Shown here: piece by piece, positions 28,101 to 34,849 of the stretch
Layout: each line of letters opens with the position of its first letter
How positions within the stretch are numbered: the first letter of the stretch is position 1
NCBI GenBank assembly: GCA_963669295.1
Contig: OY769938.1
Span: forward strand, 4,154,001 to 4,218,000
From: G963669295 sp963669295
GTDB lineage: Bacteria; Bacteroidota; Bacteroidia; Flavobacteriales_D; CALLUQ01
DNA: 64,000 nucleotides
Direction of reading: 5' to 3'
Position numbers and translations under genes: made by a program
The notes under the pieces: generated by a model
Databases searched by the model: none
Seen by the model: the letters and a program-made list of their open reading frames with translations, nothing else
Told to the model about the DNA's origin: nothing

Positions 28101-30140
28101 TTGAGCGACATTGCCAGCGTAAACAGCAGCAACCAGGGAGAAGCGTTGTACAACGGCAACATCCAACATATGGCCACTGCGCTCATGAAAACAGATGAAA
28201 CACTGTTGAATGTACAAGCCACACTGTACCAATACGACCAGTTGAACCGTTTACGACAAATGAATGCCTTTAATGGCAGCACGTATACAGGAGCAACCGA
28301 CAACACCGACTTTTACACCTATTTAGAATACGATCGCAATGGCAACATCGACAGCCTCAAGCGCAACGGTGAAGGCATCAACCAAAACATGGATAACTTT
28401 AACTACCATTACACTGCGGGTACCAATCGGTTAACCCATGTAGAAGATGGAGTAATAGGTAGCCCAATGACCACCGATTTGGAAAGCCAGAGCAGTGGCA
28501 ATTATGCTTACAATGCGATAGGAGAACTAACACAAGATGCATTGGAGGAAATAGAGGCCATTACCTGGTACATCAATGGGAAGGTAAAAATGATTCAACG
28601 CAACAACAGTAGCCACAGCAGTCCAAGCGGAGAAAACGATTTGGAATTTCATTATGACCCTCAGGGCAACCGTGTGATGAAAGTGGTGAAGCCACGTAAT
28701 GCTGGTGTGCTATCGAACGAAGAGGAATGGAGTTATACCTACTATGTACGCGATGCGAATGGAGAATTGATGGCGACTTACGAACGTTCTTATACCGATA
28801 ACACTACGAACTACGACGATTACTTGAAGCTGAAAGAGTTGCCGGTGTATGGCAGCAAGCGGTTAGGGATGCATAAGGTGGATGAAACGTTGTACGAGCG
28901 GAACTTTACCATAACAGGATACGACAGCCGCAACCAGTTTTTGGAAGATGTGATTACCCCGGCTACAGCGGTCACCGAAGAGGAAGTGGGTTTTTATACC
29001 CGCACCCTTGGTGAGCGTAAGTACGAGCTGAGTAATCACCTGGGCAATGTGCTGGCCGTGGTAAGCGACCGCAAAATAGAGGAAGATGCCGACAGTGATG
29101 GCACGACCGATTACTACACGGCAGATGTGTTGGCGTATAGCGATTACTATCCTTTCGGAAGTTTGATGCCGGGAAGAAATGGCAATCATGGAAACTATAG
29201 GTTTAGTTTCCAGGGGCAGGAGCATGATGATGAAGTGAAAGGGGAAGGTAATTCGGTGAACTATAAGTACCGCATGCATGATCCTCGAACAGGTAGGTTC
29301 TTTGCTGTTGATCCATTGGCAGCGGAGTATGCTTATAATTCTCCTTATGCTTTTAGCGAGAATCAAGTCATCGCTTTTGTGGAGTTAGAGGGATTGGAAA
29401 AGTCGCAGGCAACTCAACCATATATTCCTGATAATGTTGACGATGACCTTGCTAGAGATATAGCAAAGGATCAAGTCGGGTCAAGATGGGCGGGAATGCC
29501 TCCGAATATCAACTTTAATGACCCTGCACAAGTAAAGGTGTTTGAGAAGAGCTGGGAAGTTTCTGAGGTAAATAGAACGTTTGATGCCGCTACAATAGAA
29601 ATGGTTGGTTTTGGAGTAGGAAGTCTTTCTCCACTTCCAGTTGTTAATAGTATTTCTGGATTCATGAAAACCTACAAGGCTACTGCTAATGCAAGTAAGT
29701 TAAATCATGTGTTTAGAGGCACTTCTCAAGGGTTTCCTGGAAATAAGGTACTTCAGGATTTAAAAGTGACGCCAACTTCCATAAATCCCTCTAAGGCTAC
29801 AGCTTTTGCATTGGAGAGTTCTAGCTATGGAAATGGAACGCTTTTAATTGCTCATACAGATGATCTTGGGGGGGCGACAAAGGCATCTGAAAACTTTTTT
29901 GGGAATCTTGAGGAAGCAATTAATATAAATATGTCACCTCTTAAATTTGAGCAATCAGCGGGAATTATGATTAAAGCTACTGATGCACGTGCTATTCTTA
30001 AAGAAATGAATGTATCACTTCCGAGTACCATAAGAGGCAAAGCGGCATTAGATGATGTGCTCAAAGGTTTGTCTCCAATGAGCAATGATGCCATTGAAAA
30101 ATTTGTAAAAGAGGCTCAAAAAGTTAATCTGAAACAGTAA
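22188..30140 (+). CDS. RHS polymorphic toxin protein with embedded Ycf48-like propeller
   Basis: 2650 aa. An export signal lies within the first ~32 residues (MYKHFIWIALLFTGLYANA; ATG 22215 or 22227 are possible starts). Then come a fibronectin III-like part (~175-270), RHS/YD repeats, a Cys-rich region (~690-1230), and a BNR/Ycf48-like propeller (~1380-1667, with repeated 'TTDGGANWTD'). The RHS core follows (~1690-2397), ending with the RHS-associated core motif YKYRMHDPRTGRFFAVDPLA. The variable tip (~2400-2650) has AT-richer DNA. It contains HVFRGTS, then TSINPSKATAFA, then GIMIKATDA, a spacing reminiscent of ADP-ribosyltransferase R-STS-E motifs; this is tentative. Its start overlaps the LolA-like gene, and a probable immunity gene follows. 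Confidence 0.88.
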   Translation: MKRIALHEKMSNKMYKHFIWIALLFTGLYANAGINEYSAEYHGTQIDATVTPLVLEDEFYAYMQNNPLTWGNEFTNQEVVNRVILKYTGQEKKQYTAAWSITVNVDIESWDEDGTALTTVSGEDLVINYDPTANYVDMDLYTLTNAHKVKVTINSVTNTMIGGVVPNDVFLEVETKVERYFNMDQTSVPKVTHTHNTTDAIAELQWSYIKGAEEYDVEWYFSSNKTPNPVLPGDIADEDFTRITTSSNSYQFNATFDNGTIYYRVRAVGRFGTNFEHRKEGQWTNNGSHKFTVTNIDEDKNWTYTANYAEEGKVRDGVSYFDGSGRNRQTVAKNNTDGVAIFSETHYDYEGRGAVQTMPAPEKLRTASLKFFSDYSLNSSTNLFSRVDFDYDVNDCAVGDPGMHHNQGSSNYYSDQNSEKDEGFNAYLPDAADYPYSRTVFGLDGRVKEQSGVGPDHKVGFDHSTKYYYATPFQKKLDRLFGNEVGFAHHYRLNAVKDPNGQIAMTYLDLSGRTIATSITGNAPTGMKNVADALTQQAITINFNNINYYNPLEEAYIINTTIFVEVADEHDFTYTITPETWESLCADTSGDCVYDLIITIYDDCDRPIYSGADPFTAPTTDQVMGITHEIDATFIANDIPITFTVDFPSVGTYRIEKKLTLNQEALDDALAAFLAKLPGDCITPLDTLLEEYGDAIDWDDCMTCEAFCDSFPSLCAADECEAQVPDDSNCDVLLDFLEADMSPGGQYFDNQTYYNPGSVNNNWMNNATNVWIDGALYWQDAGFTIPGTSTVITTWAGMRTHWQPGWATRTFDTTVDFGGGDTYNTLVEFHPEYCHYEDCLDMETSHLFDAKLYNITTYDAASDSGYIVPSDINDPKGTDLLEDDPFFAIGGYGASKKTNMETELASDALWDDATDLADSLNAECDTSDCDEKWLTFRALYLSKKNDFFEALKAAGSCDYLCDETFPPDMVADDCGGNPNNTHGFIIRQPDLDIIVDTLDENNIEDFETNVEPLEEPCDYAFQYMTIEVDDFTCAMYIGLNLSVNDGTNDYSIVNGQISTSLTNDDDIATWLADQINDYVPVSGPDFTAVANGSEIVITAVDPGFTPGYTLYYCCNASSCGPLQASGSAVFVSCDSSQELPHCFCTELQLQYDSWEAFDSNLTAADIHDTIADDYNALYGFTGGDALVAADIEDMLDSCTSDNIAFPTAAPEPWDTLYAGCEFPSEPPCGEDSQDLSDWYATEAYNWLVDSASQAFIADYKRQCFLIPDSGGVFGDTLTMEFIDMEHQFTLYYYGQAGNLVRTVPPKGVNQLSDSECEAADAHRNDADDLTKPFVYTEHSYITNYEYNSLNQLVKQDMPDVSSVSSWKTDGTTNPISGNPTLNDVFAVGLDEYYAAADAGKVYHTTDGGANWSDVSPGGVTDNLNALHFSDANTGYVVGNNGALYRTTDGGANWTDISGLFTENFEDIVLTNSTTAFVVGDDKRIIRSTDIDAATPTWTSYNYTASSTALHHITFVDEDHGFAVGAGDVILETTNGSAATPTFSSTCNTCPSGSITFYSIAFTDNNTGYAAGATTVPQLYQTTDGGTNWTDITSNTGISTGKFFDVYFHDANTGYITGSSGIVIETDDGGANWTDRSVAGSDSYAAISGPGADQLILVGKSGVVMGVEDDAYGACFWYNDVAQLVASQNAKQAGYGTPGYSYSAYDGLGRVVEAGELTSNTEPTASVLNGSNYPNNWETTRSEVVYTHYDEAINGTIDALFGSDGQENLRSRVATTGYKDLTTDSDYKFATHYSYDIHGNVSTLIQENDLLAELGHQYKRMDYEYDLVSGNVNKVWYEKDSLDQFIHEYCYDADNRITAAFTSRDNHIWNKDAAYFYHLHGPLARTEVGEHKVQGIDHAYTLQGWLKGVNSNDLDETIDMGKDGLDYTVSDDPYFTAETDIHDNIARDAFGFSLGYYDTDYTAINASFGNDFLSDIASVNSSNQGEALYNGNIQHMATALMKTDETLLNVQATLYQYDQLNRLRQMNAFNGSTYTGATDNTDFYTYLEYDRNGNIDSLKRNGEGINQNMDNFNYHYTAGTNRLTHVEDGVIGSPMTTDLESQSSGNYAYNAIGELTQDALEEIEAITWYINGKVKMIQRNNSSHSSPSGENDLEFHYDPQGNRVMKVVKPRNAGVLSNEEEWSYTYYVRDANGELMATYERSYTDNTTNYDDYLKLKELPVYGSKRLGMHKVDETLYERNFTITGYDSRNQFLEDVITPATAVTEEEVGFYTRTLGERKYELSNHLGNVLAVVSDRKIEEDADSDGTTDYYTADVLAYSDYYPFGSLMPGRNGNHGNYRFSFQGQEHDDEVKGEGNSVNYKYRMHDPRTGRFFAVDPLAAEYAYNSPYAFSENQVIAFVELEGLEKSQATQPYIPDNVDDDLARDIAKDQVGSRWAGMPPNINFNDPAQVKVFEKSWEVSEVNRTFDAATIEMVGFGVGSLSPLPVVNSISGFMKTYKATANASKLNHVFRGTSQGFPGNKVLQDLKVTPTSINPSKATAFALESSSYGNGTLLIAHTDDLGGATKASENFFGNLEEAININMSPLKFEQSAGIMIKATDARAILKEMNVSLPSTIRGKAALDDVLKGLSPMSNDAIEKFVKEAQKVNLKQ

Positions 30141-30165
30141 CTTTATTGTGTAATTATTGTATCAA

Positions 30166-30579
30166 ATGAGAGGTTCAGAAGATAAATACTTGATGATTTT
30201 AGGCAGAGCATCAGGCAAAGCAATGGAGGCTGTTAAAAATGGATTCACCATGCCTAAACCAAAGGATAGTTTATATGTTTTTTTGGGATTCAGCTATGAT
30301 GATATACCCATAGATTCAAAGTTTAATGTGCTTTTTCAGGAGAAAAACCTTGATGTGCTTTTTGAAGGTGAGTGCATTGTTAGGGATGTCACTCAAGAAT
30401 TTGGAAAACCCTTAAAGCAGATTCCTAGTGGTTGGAGAACGATAGCATTGCTTCATTTTCCTGATGGAATTCCAAAAGAAATATTGAATTTACCAGAAAT
30501 TGACAGTTGGAGTTTATCAAAAAAGTCACTTCGATTGACAACTTTAGAACTGTATAATAAAATAAAGAGGAAGATTTAA
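30166..30579 (+). CDS. probable immunity protein for the RHS toxin tip
   Basis: A 137-aa protein starting at ATG 30166 (TTG 30157 is in frame). It is cytosolic with no signal peptide and of no family I can name. It follows the toxin tip by 25 bp, has the same low GC as the tip and unlike the RHS core, and is small and mixed alpha/beta. That is the usual place and character of an immunity gene in polymorphic toxin loci. It ends inside a 15-bp bidirectional terminator. The immunity role is inferred from position. Confidence 0.65.
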   Translation: MRGSEDKYLMILGRASGKAMEAVKNGFTMPKPKDSLYVFLGFSYDDIPIDSKFNVLFQEKNLDVLFEGECIVRDVTQEFGKPLKQIPSGWRTIALLHFPDGIPKEILNLPEIDSWSLSKKSLRLTTLELYNKIKRKI

Positions 30580-30593
30580 TCTTCCTCTTTATT
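30561..30593. terminator. bidirectional terminator
   Basis: A perfect 15-bp stem: AATAAAGAGGAAGAT (30561-30575), loop TTA, complement 30579-30593, then TCCTTTTT on the plus strand. It overlaps the stop codons of the convergent immunity gene (+) and the small membrane protein gene (-). Confidence 0.85.
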
Positions 30594-30915
30594 CCTTTTT
30601 GAATAATTCATCAAGGTCTTTATACTTATCATTCGGAACGAAATCGCCAATTATTTTCCCCTCACTATTAACCTTCCATGCACCTAGGATTGCTTCAGAA
30701 GGCACTTCTTCTTCATATTCAAAAGCAGCATCTAATGCATAAACCCAGCCATTTGGGTGCTTCAGTGCTTCTCTTTTAGCTGCTTCAGAAGGTTCTTTCG
30801 GGTACTTAGAATTATGTTCGTCCTCTTTTTCCTCAGATTTATTTCTTAGGATTGCTAATAGAATAAGTGCTACTGCGGGTATTGCACTCAACACTATGAA
30901 ATAGTATGGATTCAT
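30589..30915 (-). CDS. small membrane-anchored protein
   Basis: A 108-aa protein with one N-terminal membrane helix (YFIVLSAIPAVALILLAILR), then a charged Lys/Glu-rich stretch and a small domain containing HPNGWVYALDAAFEYEEEVP, AILGAWKVNSEGKIIGDFVPN. I recognise no family, although the second half reads like a short SH3-like or WW-like beta sheet. It converges on the toxin-immunity gene and shares the terminator. It could be an additional accessory of the RHS tip or unrelated; nothing in the sequence decides. Confidence 0.55.
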   Translation of the reverse strand: MNPYYFIVLSAIPAVALILLAILRNKSEEKEDEHNSKYPKEPSEAAKREALKHPNGWVYALDAAFEYEEEVPSEAILGAWKVNSEGKIIGDFVPNDKYKDLDELFKKE

Positions 30916-30969
30916 TAGTAAATCTGTTAATACTACAATATTACGCCTTCAATCAAGATTTCACAAAAG

Positions 30970-30998
30970 AAAAGCCCACCGCAATGTGGTGGGCTTTT
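30970..30998. terminator. terminator downstream of the minus-strand small gene at 31015
   Basis: AAAAGCCCACC (30970-30980) pairs with 30988-30998 across a 7-nt loop, with T-runs on both strands. It ends the minus-strand gene at 31015-31398. Confidence 0.8.
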
Positions 30999-31014
30999 TA
31001 GCAACAGGGGCTTC

Positions 31015-31398
31015 TTAGAGTGAATACTCTAGGATTGCTGCTTCAATTTCGGCTTTCTTTTGCTCCAGCATGATACGCAGGTGCTCGGTAAGGAGGCCGA
31101 TTAGGTTGGAGTTGAAGGTCGAGAACTCCTTGCCCTCGCTGTCCTTGATGACCAGCTGTGCCGATTCAGACGAAGCGAAAGAAAACGTCTTCAGGTTGTT
31201 GAGTGTCTCCACAGTCAACATGCGTTTGCCCGATAAGCCTTTGAGTTCTTCGATGCGCTGCATCTTTTCCTCGATGCTGGTAGGTTCGATACCATTGGGT
31301 TGCGGATTAGCTTTCGCTGTGGTAGGGGAACCAGGTTGGGAAGCCTTTGTGTCGGCCGCTTTCCCTTTGCCGTTCGTTTTTGCGGTTGATGTCGCCAT
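31015..31398 (-). CDS. small mobile-element protein, paralogue of the gene at 59100
   Basis: A 127-aa protein with a low-complexity N-terminus rich in Ala, Lys, Thr, Pro and Gly (~1-40), then a helical domain: 'EEKMQRIEELKGLSGKR', then 'VETLNNLKTFSF.SSES.QLVIKDSEGKEFSTFNSNLIGLL.EHLR'. It is clearly homologous to the 129-aa protein at 59100-59489, encoded in the opposite direction 28 kb away. Its 5' leader also matches (the AATGACCTGAATACTTGC element at ~31510 on the minus strand and ~58950 on the plus strand). Function unknown; the second gene sits behind an ArdC-like gene, so a plasmid/ICE maintenance or anti-restriction role is a guess. Confidence 0.7.
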   Translation of the reverse strand: MATSTAKTNGKGKAADTKASQPGSPTTAKANPQPNGIEPTSIEEKMQRIEELKGLSGKRMLTVETLNNLKTFSFASSESAQLVIKDSEGKEFSTFNSNLIGLLTEHLRIMLEQKKAEIEAAILEYSL

Positions 31399-31850
31399 AA
31401 CGATAAAGATTTAAGTGAATAAAAGATGAATTCCCTTCATCCCGCCATGCGGCGAAGCGGAGGCAAGAGCACGTGAGCTCTCGGGTGCTTTTCATCCTGT
31501 GGGGGGCAAGGCAAGTATTCAGGTCATTTTCAGAGAAAATGAATGAACAGGATGCACACCTGTGCTTGCGTGGGGTAGGTAAAAGGATACCTTCGCGCCC
31601 CGGAGGTCACTTGCTCCTGTGAGAGCCGTAGGGTGGGAGGGGGAACCCGTTTTGTTTCATGAATCGTATTGGCGTGGAAAAGGAAACGGTTCAACGCCAG
31701 GAGTGAAAACGAAGTACTGGGAGCAGGACGTAGTGACAACGGAGGCGTTGATCGGTTTCGTGGGAGCGACGACAGGGAGAGAAAAGCACGATCAGCTCAT
31801 CGGCTGAATGGTCTTTTTGACACCTTGATCGTCGCTAGGGATTGTTGTGG
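31399..31850. other. non-coding leader and junction region
   Basis: I see no convincing gene. Read on the minus strand, the part at ~31500-31580 matches the stretch ahead of the paralogue at 59100 (ACGCAAG.ACA, GTTCATTCA, then ATGACCTGAATACTTGC). The inverted repeat AGAGC/GCTCT lies near 31465-31480. Short frames here have no family-like features. Confidence 0.5.
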
Positions 31851-32762
31851 TTAAATTAAGCTGGCCGCCGAGATTTGCTCTTTGATAGCTCCGAGCGAAA
31901 TGTCAGAATATCTCATTGTTGTGCGAATACATGAGTGCCCCATTGCTTTTTGTACTGCTCTCGGATTCACACCAGAGTTCGCACAAGCGAACCCATAACT
32001 ATGCCTGAGCATGTGACAGGAGATGTACACACCGGAAATTTCGGAGAGTTTTTGAAAAATGCTGAGCATCATGGATTCCTTCAGTTGTTTCTTTTCGATT
32101 ACTCCAACGAATAAGTACTCCGAATCAATTCCATGGACCTCTCTGATTTTCAACCATCTGCTCAATATCTTTGGCAACTTGTCAGGAATGGGGACGTATC
32201 GAAACTTATCTCCCTTACCACACCTCACAAATATCCATCCTTCGGATAGGTTTGCGTCCTTCACTTTAAGATCACGAATTTCCGCGTTTCTCAGTCCGGT
32301 CATAGCAGCCAGGGCTACAATGGTTTCGTTTCGCTCCCCTTCAAATGAATACTTCCAATCATGCCATCGAATGGCACTGAGAACCTGATGGACTTCTTCT
32401 TTGGTCAGGTATCGGGGAGCAGGTTTTGGCACCTTCTGTTTTTTGATTCCGCTGACAGGATTATGTTTGATGTATTCGTACTCAATACAGAAATCAAAAA
32501 AGGTTTTTAAATACTGCCTCTTATTACTGAAAGTCTTTGCTTTCCAGTTTCTTTGTTCCTGCATTTCGTACAGGTAGGTGCGTACATCAGATTTTGTAAC
32601 ATCTGACAGTTCATCAACATCTAAATATGCCTCAAAGTGCGACACCACTTTTTCTATCACATGATGTGATCGTGGTTTCATCCTGAGTTCGTACAAGCTA
32701 TAGTGACGAAATTCCGTAAGCAGTTCAGAAATTCTTATGATTAGGTTGGACAGGAAGTGCAA
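31851..32762 (-). CDS. tyrosine recombinase / integrase
   Basis: A 303-aa site-specific recombinase of the XerC/D-like phage integrase family, with an N-terminal SAM-like core-binding domain (~25-105) and a catalytic domain (~115-295). All catalytic residues are present: Arg158 in TGLRNAE, Lys183 in GKGDKFR, His250 and Arg253 in CHMLRHS, His276 in MGHS, and nucleophile Tyr285 in MRYSDI. It starts 138 bp from a tRNA 3'-end fragment (32901-32929), the typical place of an integrase next to its attachment site. It is likely the enzyme that integrated, or could excise, one of the elements in this window. Confidence 0.92.
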   Translation of the reverse strand: MHFLSNLIIRISELLTEFRHYSLYELRMKPRSHHVIEKVVSHFEAYLDVDELSDVTKSDVRTYLYEMQEQRNWKAKTFSNKRQYLKTFFDFCIEYEYIKHNPVSGIKKQKVPKPAPRYLTKEEVHQVLSAIRWHDWKYSFEGERNETIVALAAMTGLRNAEIRDLKVKDANLSEGWIFVRCGKGDKFRYVPIPDKLPKILSRWLKIREVHGIDSEYLFVGVIEKKQLKESMMLSIFQKLSEISGVYISCHMLRHSYGFACANSGVNPRAVQKAMGHSCIRTTMRYSDISLGAIKEQISAASLI

Positions 32763-32880
32763 CCCTTATAAAAGAAATTCAGTCATTCCAATCATTTTTT
32801 TCCAATATGATGGAGGCTTGACAATGCAGATTTCCTATCGTATTCAGTGGAATTTCTGAATAGGTAGAAATCGTGTTAAG

Positions 32881-32896
32881 GTGCATAGTTATGCAC
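32881..32896. repeat. inverted repeat beside the attachment site
   Basis: GTGCATA/TATGCAC with a 2-bp spacer, 4 bp from the tRNA fragment. It could be a recombinase arm or core site. Confidence 0.4.
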
Positions 32897-32900
32897 TATT

Positions 32901-32929
32901 TGGTGGGCGCTGAGGGACTCGAACCCCCA
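32901..32929 (-). tRNA. tRNA 3'-end fragment (likely att site)
   Basis: Read on the minus strand, this is a T-stem GGGGG, T-loop TTCGAGT, return stem CCCTC, acceptor 3' strand AGCGCCC, discriminator A and CCA. The matching 5' acceptor strand (GGGCGCT), D-arm and anticodon arm are absent from the adjoining ~90 bp, so this is only the 3' end. Integrases that use tRNA genes leave exactly such a duplicate at the far end of the element. The amino-acid identity cannot be read. Confidence 0.65.
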
Positions 32930-33238
32930 GTGGTGGTTTTTCCTCCTCGCCAAGTGCTATTTATGCCTTGTCTAAGCCTCAAATCAATGATTGGGCCAAA
33001 TGATTGAGAATTGTAAGATCAGCTATAAGGGTCAACAGAATTCTATGCGAGGAAATTGGCATTGTCAACCAAAAACATTAGCTCACTGCCTGACAGCAGT
33101 ACTCGAAAAGAGCAAAGGTCTGATAAACCCGGAAGTATTTGGTAATAAGCGCTATTCACAAGCAATTTTTGATAAAGATTTTCGTTATACGTCTACGTTT
33201 CGATAAACTTCGTTATCTTTAGAGGAAGAAGAGCCACT

Positions 33239-33904
33239 ATGAGTCACTATGTCGATTTATTTCTTTCTTCTCTTGGCGTAGAAGAAAGGAAAAATGCCCC
33301 AAAGAATTTATTCGTTGAGGGGAATGAAGAACTCCTCTGCTACGGCCCAAAAATCTCGGTTGTTGGTTCCCGAAAAGTTTCTGAACATGGAAAGGAAAGA
33401 GCACGAATAATTTCTTCGGAGCTTGTAAAAAGAGGTATTACCGTTGTCAGCGGGCTGGCAATGGGCGTAGATACGATTGCCCATACAACTGCTGTTAAAA
33501 ACGATGGGAAAACAATTGCTGTTTTGGGGACCTCTCTCAGCAAATGCTCACCGGTGTCCAACCGAGAGCTTCTCGATCACATCAAAAAAGAGCATCTCGC
33601 TGTTTCACAGTTCGAAGAAGGGTCAAGGGTGTACCCCAGCAATTTTTTGCTGAGAAATAAAACAATGGCCCTGATTTCCGACGGCACAATCATTATTGAA
33701 GCATCTGAAAAAAGTGGTACGCAACATCAAGCTTGGGAAGCTCTTCGTCTTGGACGTGCTTTGTTTCTGCTTGAGAATGTAGCAAGCGATCCTGAATTAT
33801 CCTGGCCCCAACAAATGATCGAGTATGGGGCAGTAGTTCTCACACGCGAGAACTTCGAGCTAATCTTTGATCGAATTTCTGAGGGGCATACCACCTCACC
33901 TTGA
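33239..33904 (+). CDS. stand-alone DprA/SMF-like protein
   Basis: A 221-aa protein made almost entirely of the DprA (SMF) Rossmann-like domain, a member of the SLOG superfamily. It shows ISVVGSRK, VSGLAMGVDTIAH, TIAVLGTSL, NFLLRNKTMALISDGTIIIEASEKSGTQHQAWEALRLGR in that order, with the nucleotide-binding Gly-rich loop and the phosphate-contacting GT motif. True DprA (~300-380 aa) carries extra SAM and winged-helix ends; both are missing. DprA loads RecA on ssDNA, whereas SLOG proteins in conflict systems bind nucleotide ligands. It overlaps or abuts a phosphoribosyltransferase gene, which suggests a two-gene module. TACGTTTC at 33194-33201 could be its -7 box. Confidence 0.85.
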   Translation: MSHYVDLFLSSLGVEERKNAPKNLFVEGNEELLCYGPKISVVGSRKVSEHGKERARIISSELVKRGITVVSGLAMGVDTIAHTTAVKNDGKTIAVLGTSLSKCSPVSNRELLDHIKKEHLAVSQFEEGSRVYPSNFLLRNKTMALISDGTIIIEASEKSGTQHQAWEALRLGRALFLLENVASDPELSWPQQMIEYGAVVLTRENFELIFDRISEGHTTSP

Positions 33905-34523
33905 TGTGGGAACTCAAAAAACGATAGATAACTATTCGGTAATCCCGTACCGAAAAAATCTTTGGCCGTTTTTGCGTGAAGTCAAATTTGGGAGGACAAC
34001 CCAACTGATTGAAGCACTGGATAAGCTCGTTCAAGAAGATTCCTTTCTTGAATTCTTACCGAACAACCCAATCTTTGTTCCTTGTCCACGGAGCTCACCG
34101 CTCAAAAAAGACACTGTATGGCCTGCCCTCTCAATCTCTAAGGCACTTTCAAGTTATATTCAGCCATCACAAGTTGAAATGATACTCGAAAGGACCACGG
34201 CAGTTAATAAATCTGCTTTCTGTGCTCCCGAAGAGCGACCAACCATCCAAGATCACTTCGATTCTATAGCAGTAGGGCAAAAGAAGATCACCGCACCTGA
34301 CTCCAACATCGTGTTAGTTGATGATGTTATCACCAAAGGCTCTACAACCATTGCATGCCATGATCGAGTAAAAGACGCTTACCCCGATTCCTCAATCAAG
34401 GTCCTGACCCTATTCCGTCACTCAAAAGGATCCAGCACTGATGAAGATTGTAAATATTATCCCTGTAACGGAAGGATTCTTCACTATACATCGGGAAAGA
34501 GCTTCGTAGAGCACCAGGAATAA
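33867..34523 (+). CDS. ComF-like phosphoribosyltransferase paired with the DprA-like protein
   Basis: Up to 218 aa. The PRPP-binding motif is NIVLVDDVITKGSTTIA (~149-166), as in type I phosphoribosyltransferases. An upstream flexible-loop region and FVPCPRSSPLKKD form the first nucleotide-contacting strand. The usual zinc-binding N-terminus of ComF is not present. The longest frame begins at TTG 33867, inside the DprA-like gene; GTG 33906, 2 bp after its stop, is a likelier start and gives 205 aa. Either way the two genes are coupled. The fold is known; the substrate and role in this pair are unknown. The setting in mobile DNA argues for defence or DNA uptake/processing. Confidence 0.75.
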   Translation: MIEFLRGIPPHLDVGTQKTIDNYSVIPYRKNLWPFLREVKFGRTTQLIEALDKLVQEDSFLEFLPNNPIFVPCPRSSPLKKDTVWPALSISKALSSYIQPSQVEMILERTTAVNKSAFCAPEERPTIQDHFDSIAVGQKKITAPDSNIVLVDDVITKGSTTIACHDRVKDAYPDSSIKVLTLFRHSKGSSTDEDCKYYPCNGRILHYTSGKSFVEHQE

Positions 34524-34648
34524 TTCTTTTGGATATCGCATTACTCCGTTTCATCCTAAATTTTGGCGTGTTTTCTTTTAGCACTTCTTAAAAAGGTCAT
34601 GGCATAACCGCCTAGTACTAAAGAAGAATGGGTGGCAAGAGGGGCAAA

Positions 34649-34849
34649 TTAATCTTCAGTGCCAAGACTCATATCAATTTGCAATTTGGTTCGGGATTGA
34701 ATTCGAGAGGTGAGTTTTCTGATTTGCTCAGGGCTAAAAAAGCTAAAGTAAACCTTGGCTTGAGGATACTTTTCAGATACAACTTTCAACATATAATCTT
34801 CGCCTTCAACTGGCAAATATTCGAGGGAATCATTTTTCTTGTTGTTCAT
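34649..34849 (-). CDS. small protein coupled to the GAF-like membrane protein
   Basis: A 66-aa protein that overlaps the 3' end of the 352-aa gene by 20 bp in another frame. The overlap and the balanced composition (MLKVVSEKYPQAKVYFSFFS, then EQIRKLTSRIQ) suggest a real gene translated together with it. No family recognised. Confidence 0.45.
   Translation of the reverse strand: MNNKKNDSLEYLPVEGEDYMLKVVSEKYPQAKVYFSFFSPEQIRKLTSRIQSRTKLQIDMSLGTED

Noticed and set aside
32901..32990. complete tRNA gene
   Set aside because: Only the T-arm and acceptor 3' strand with CCA are present; the 5' acceptor strand and the anticodon arm cannot be found in the adjoining sequence.
32991..33206. 71-aa frame between the tRNA fragment and the DprA-like gene
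   Set aside because: No features and a composition unlike neighbouring genes; probably a chance frame in the attachment region.
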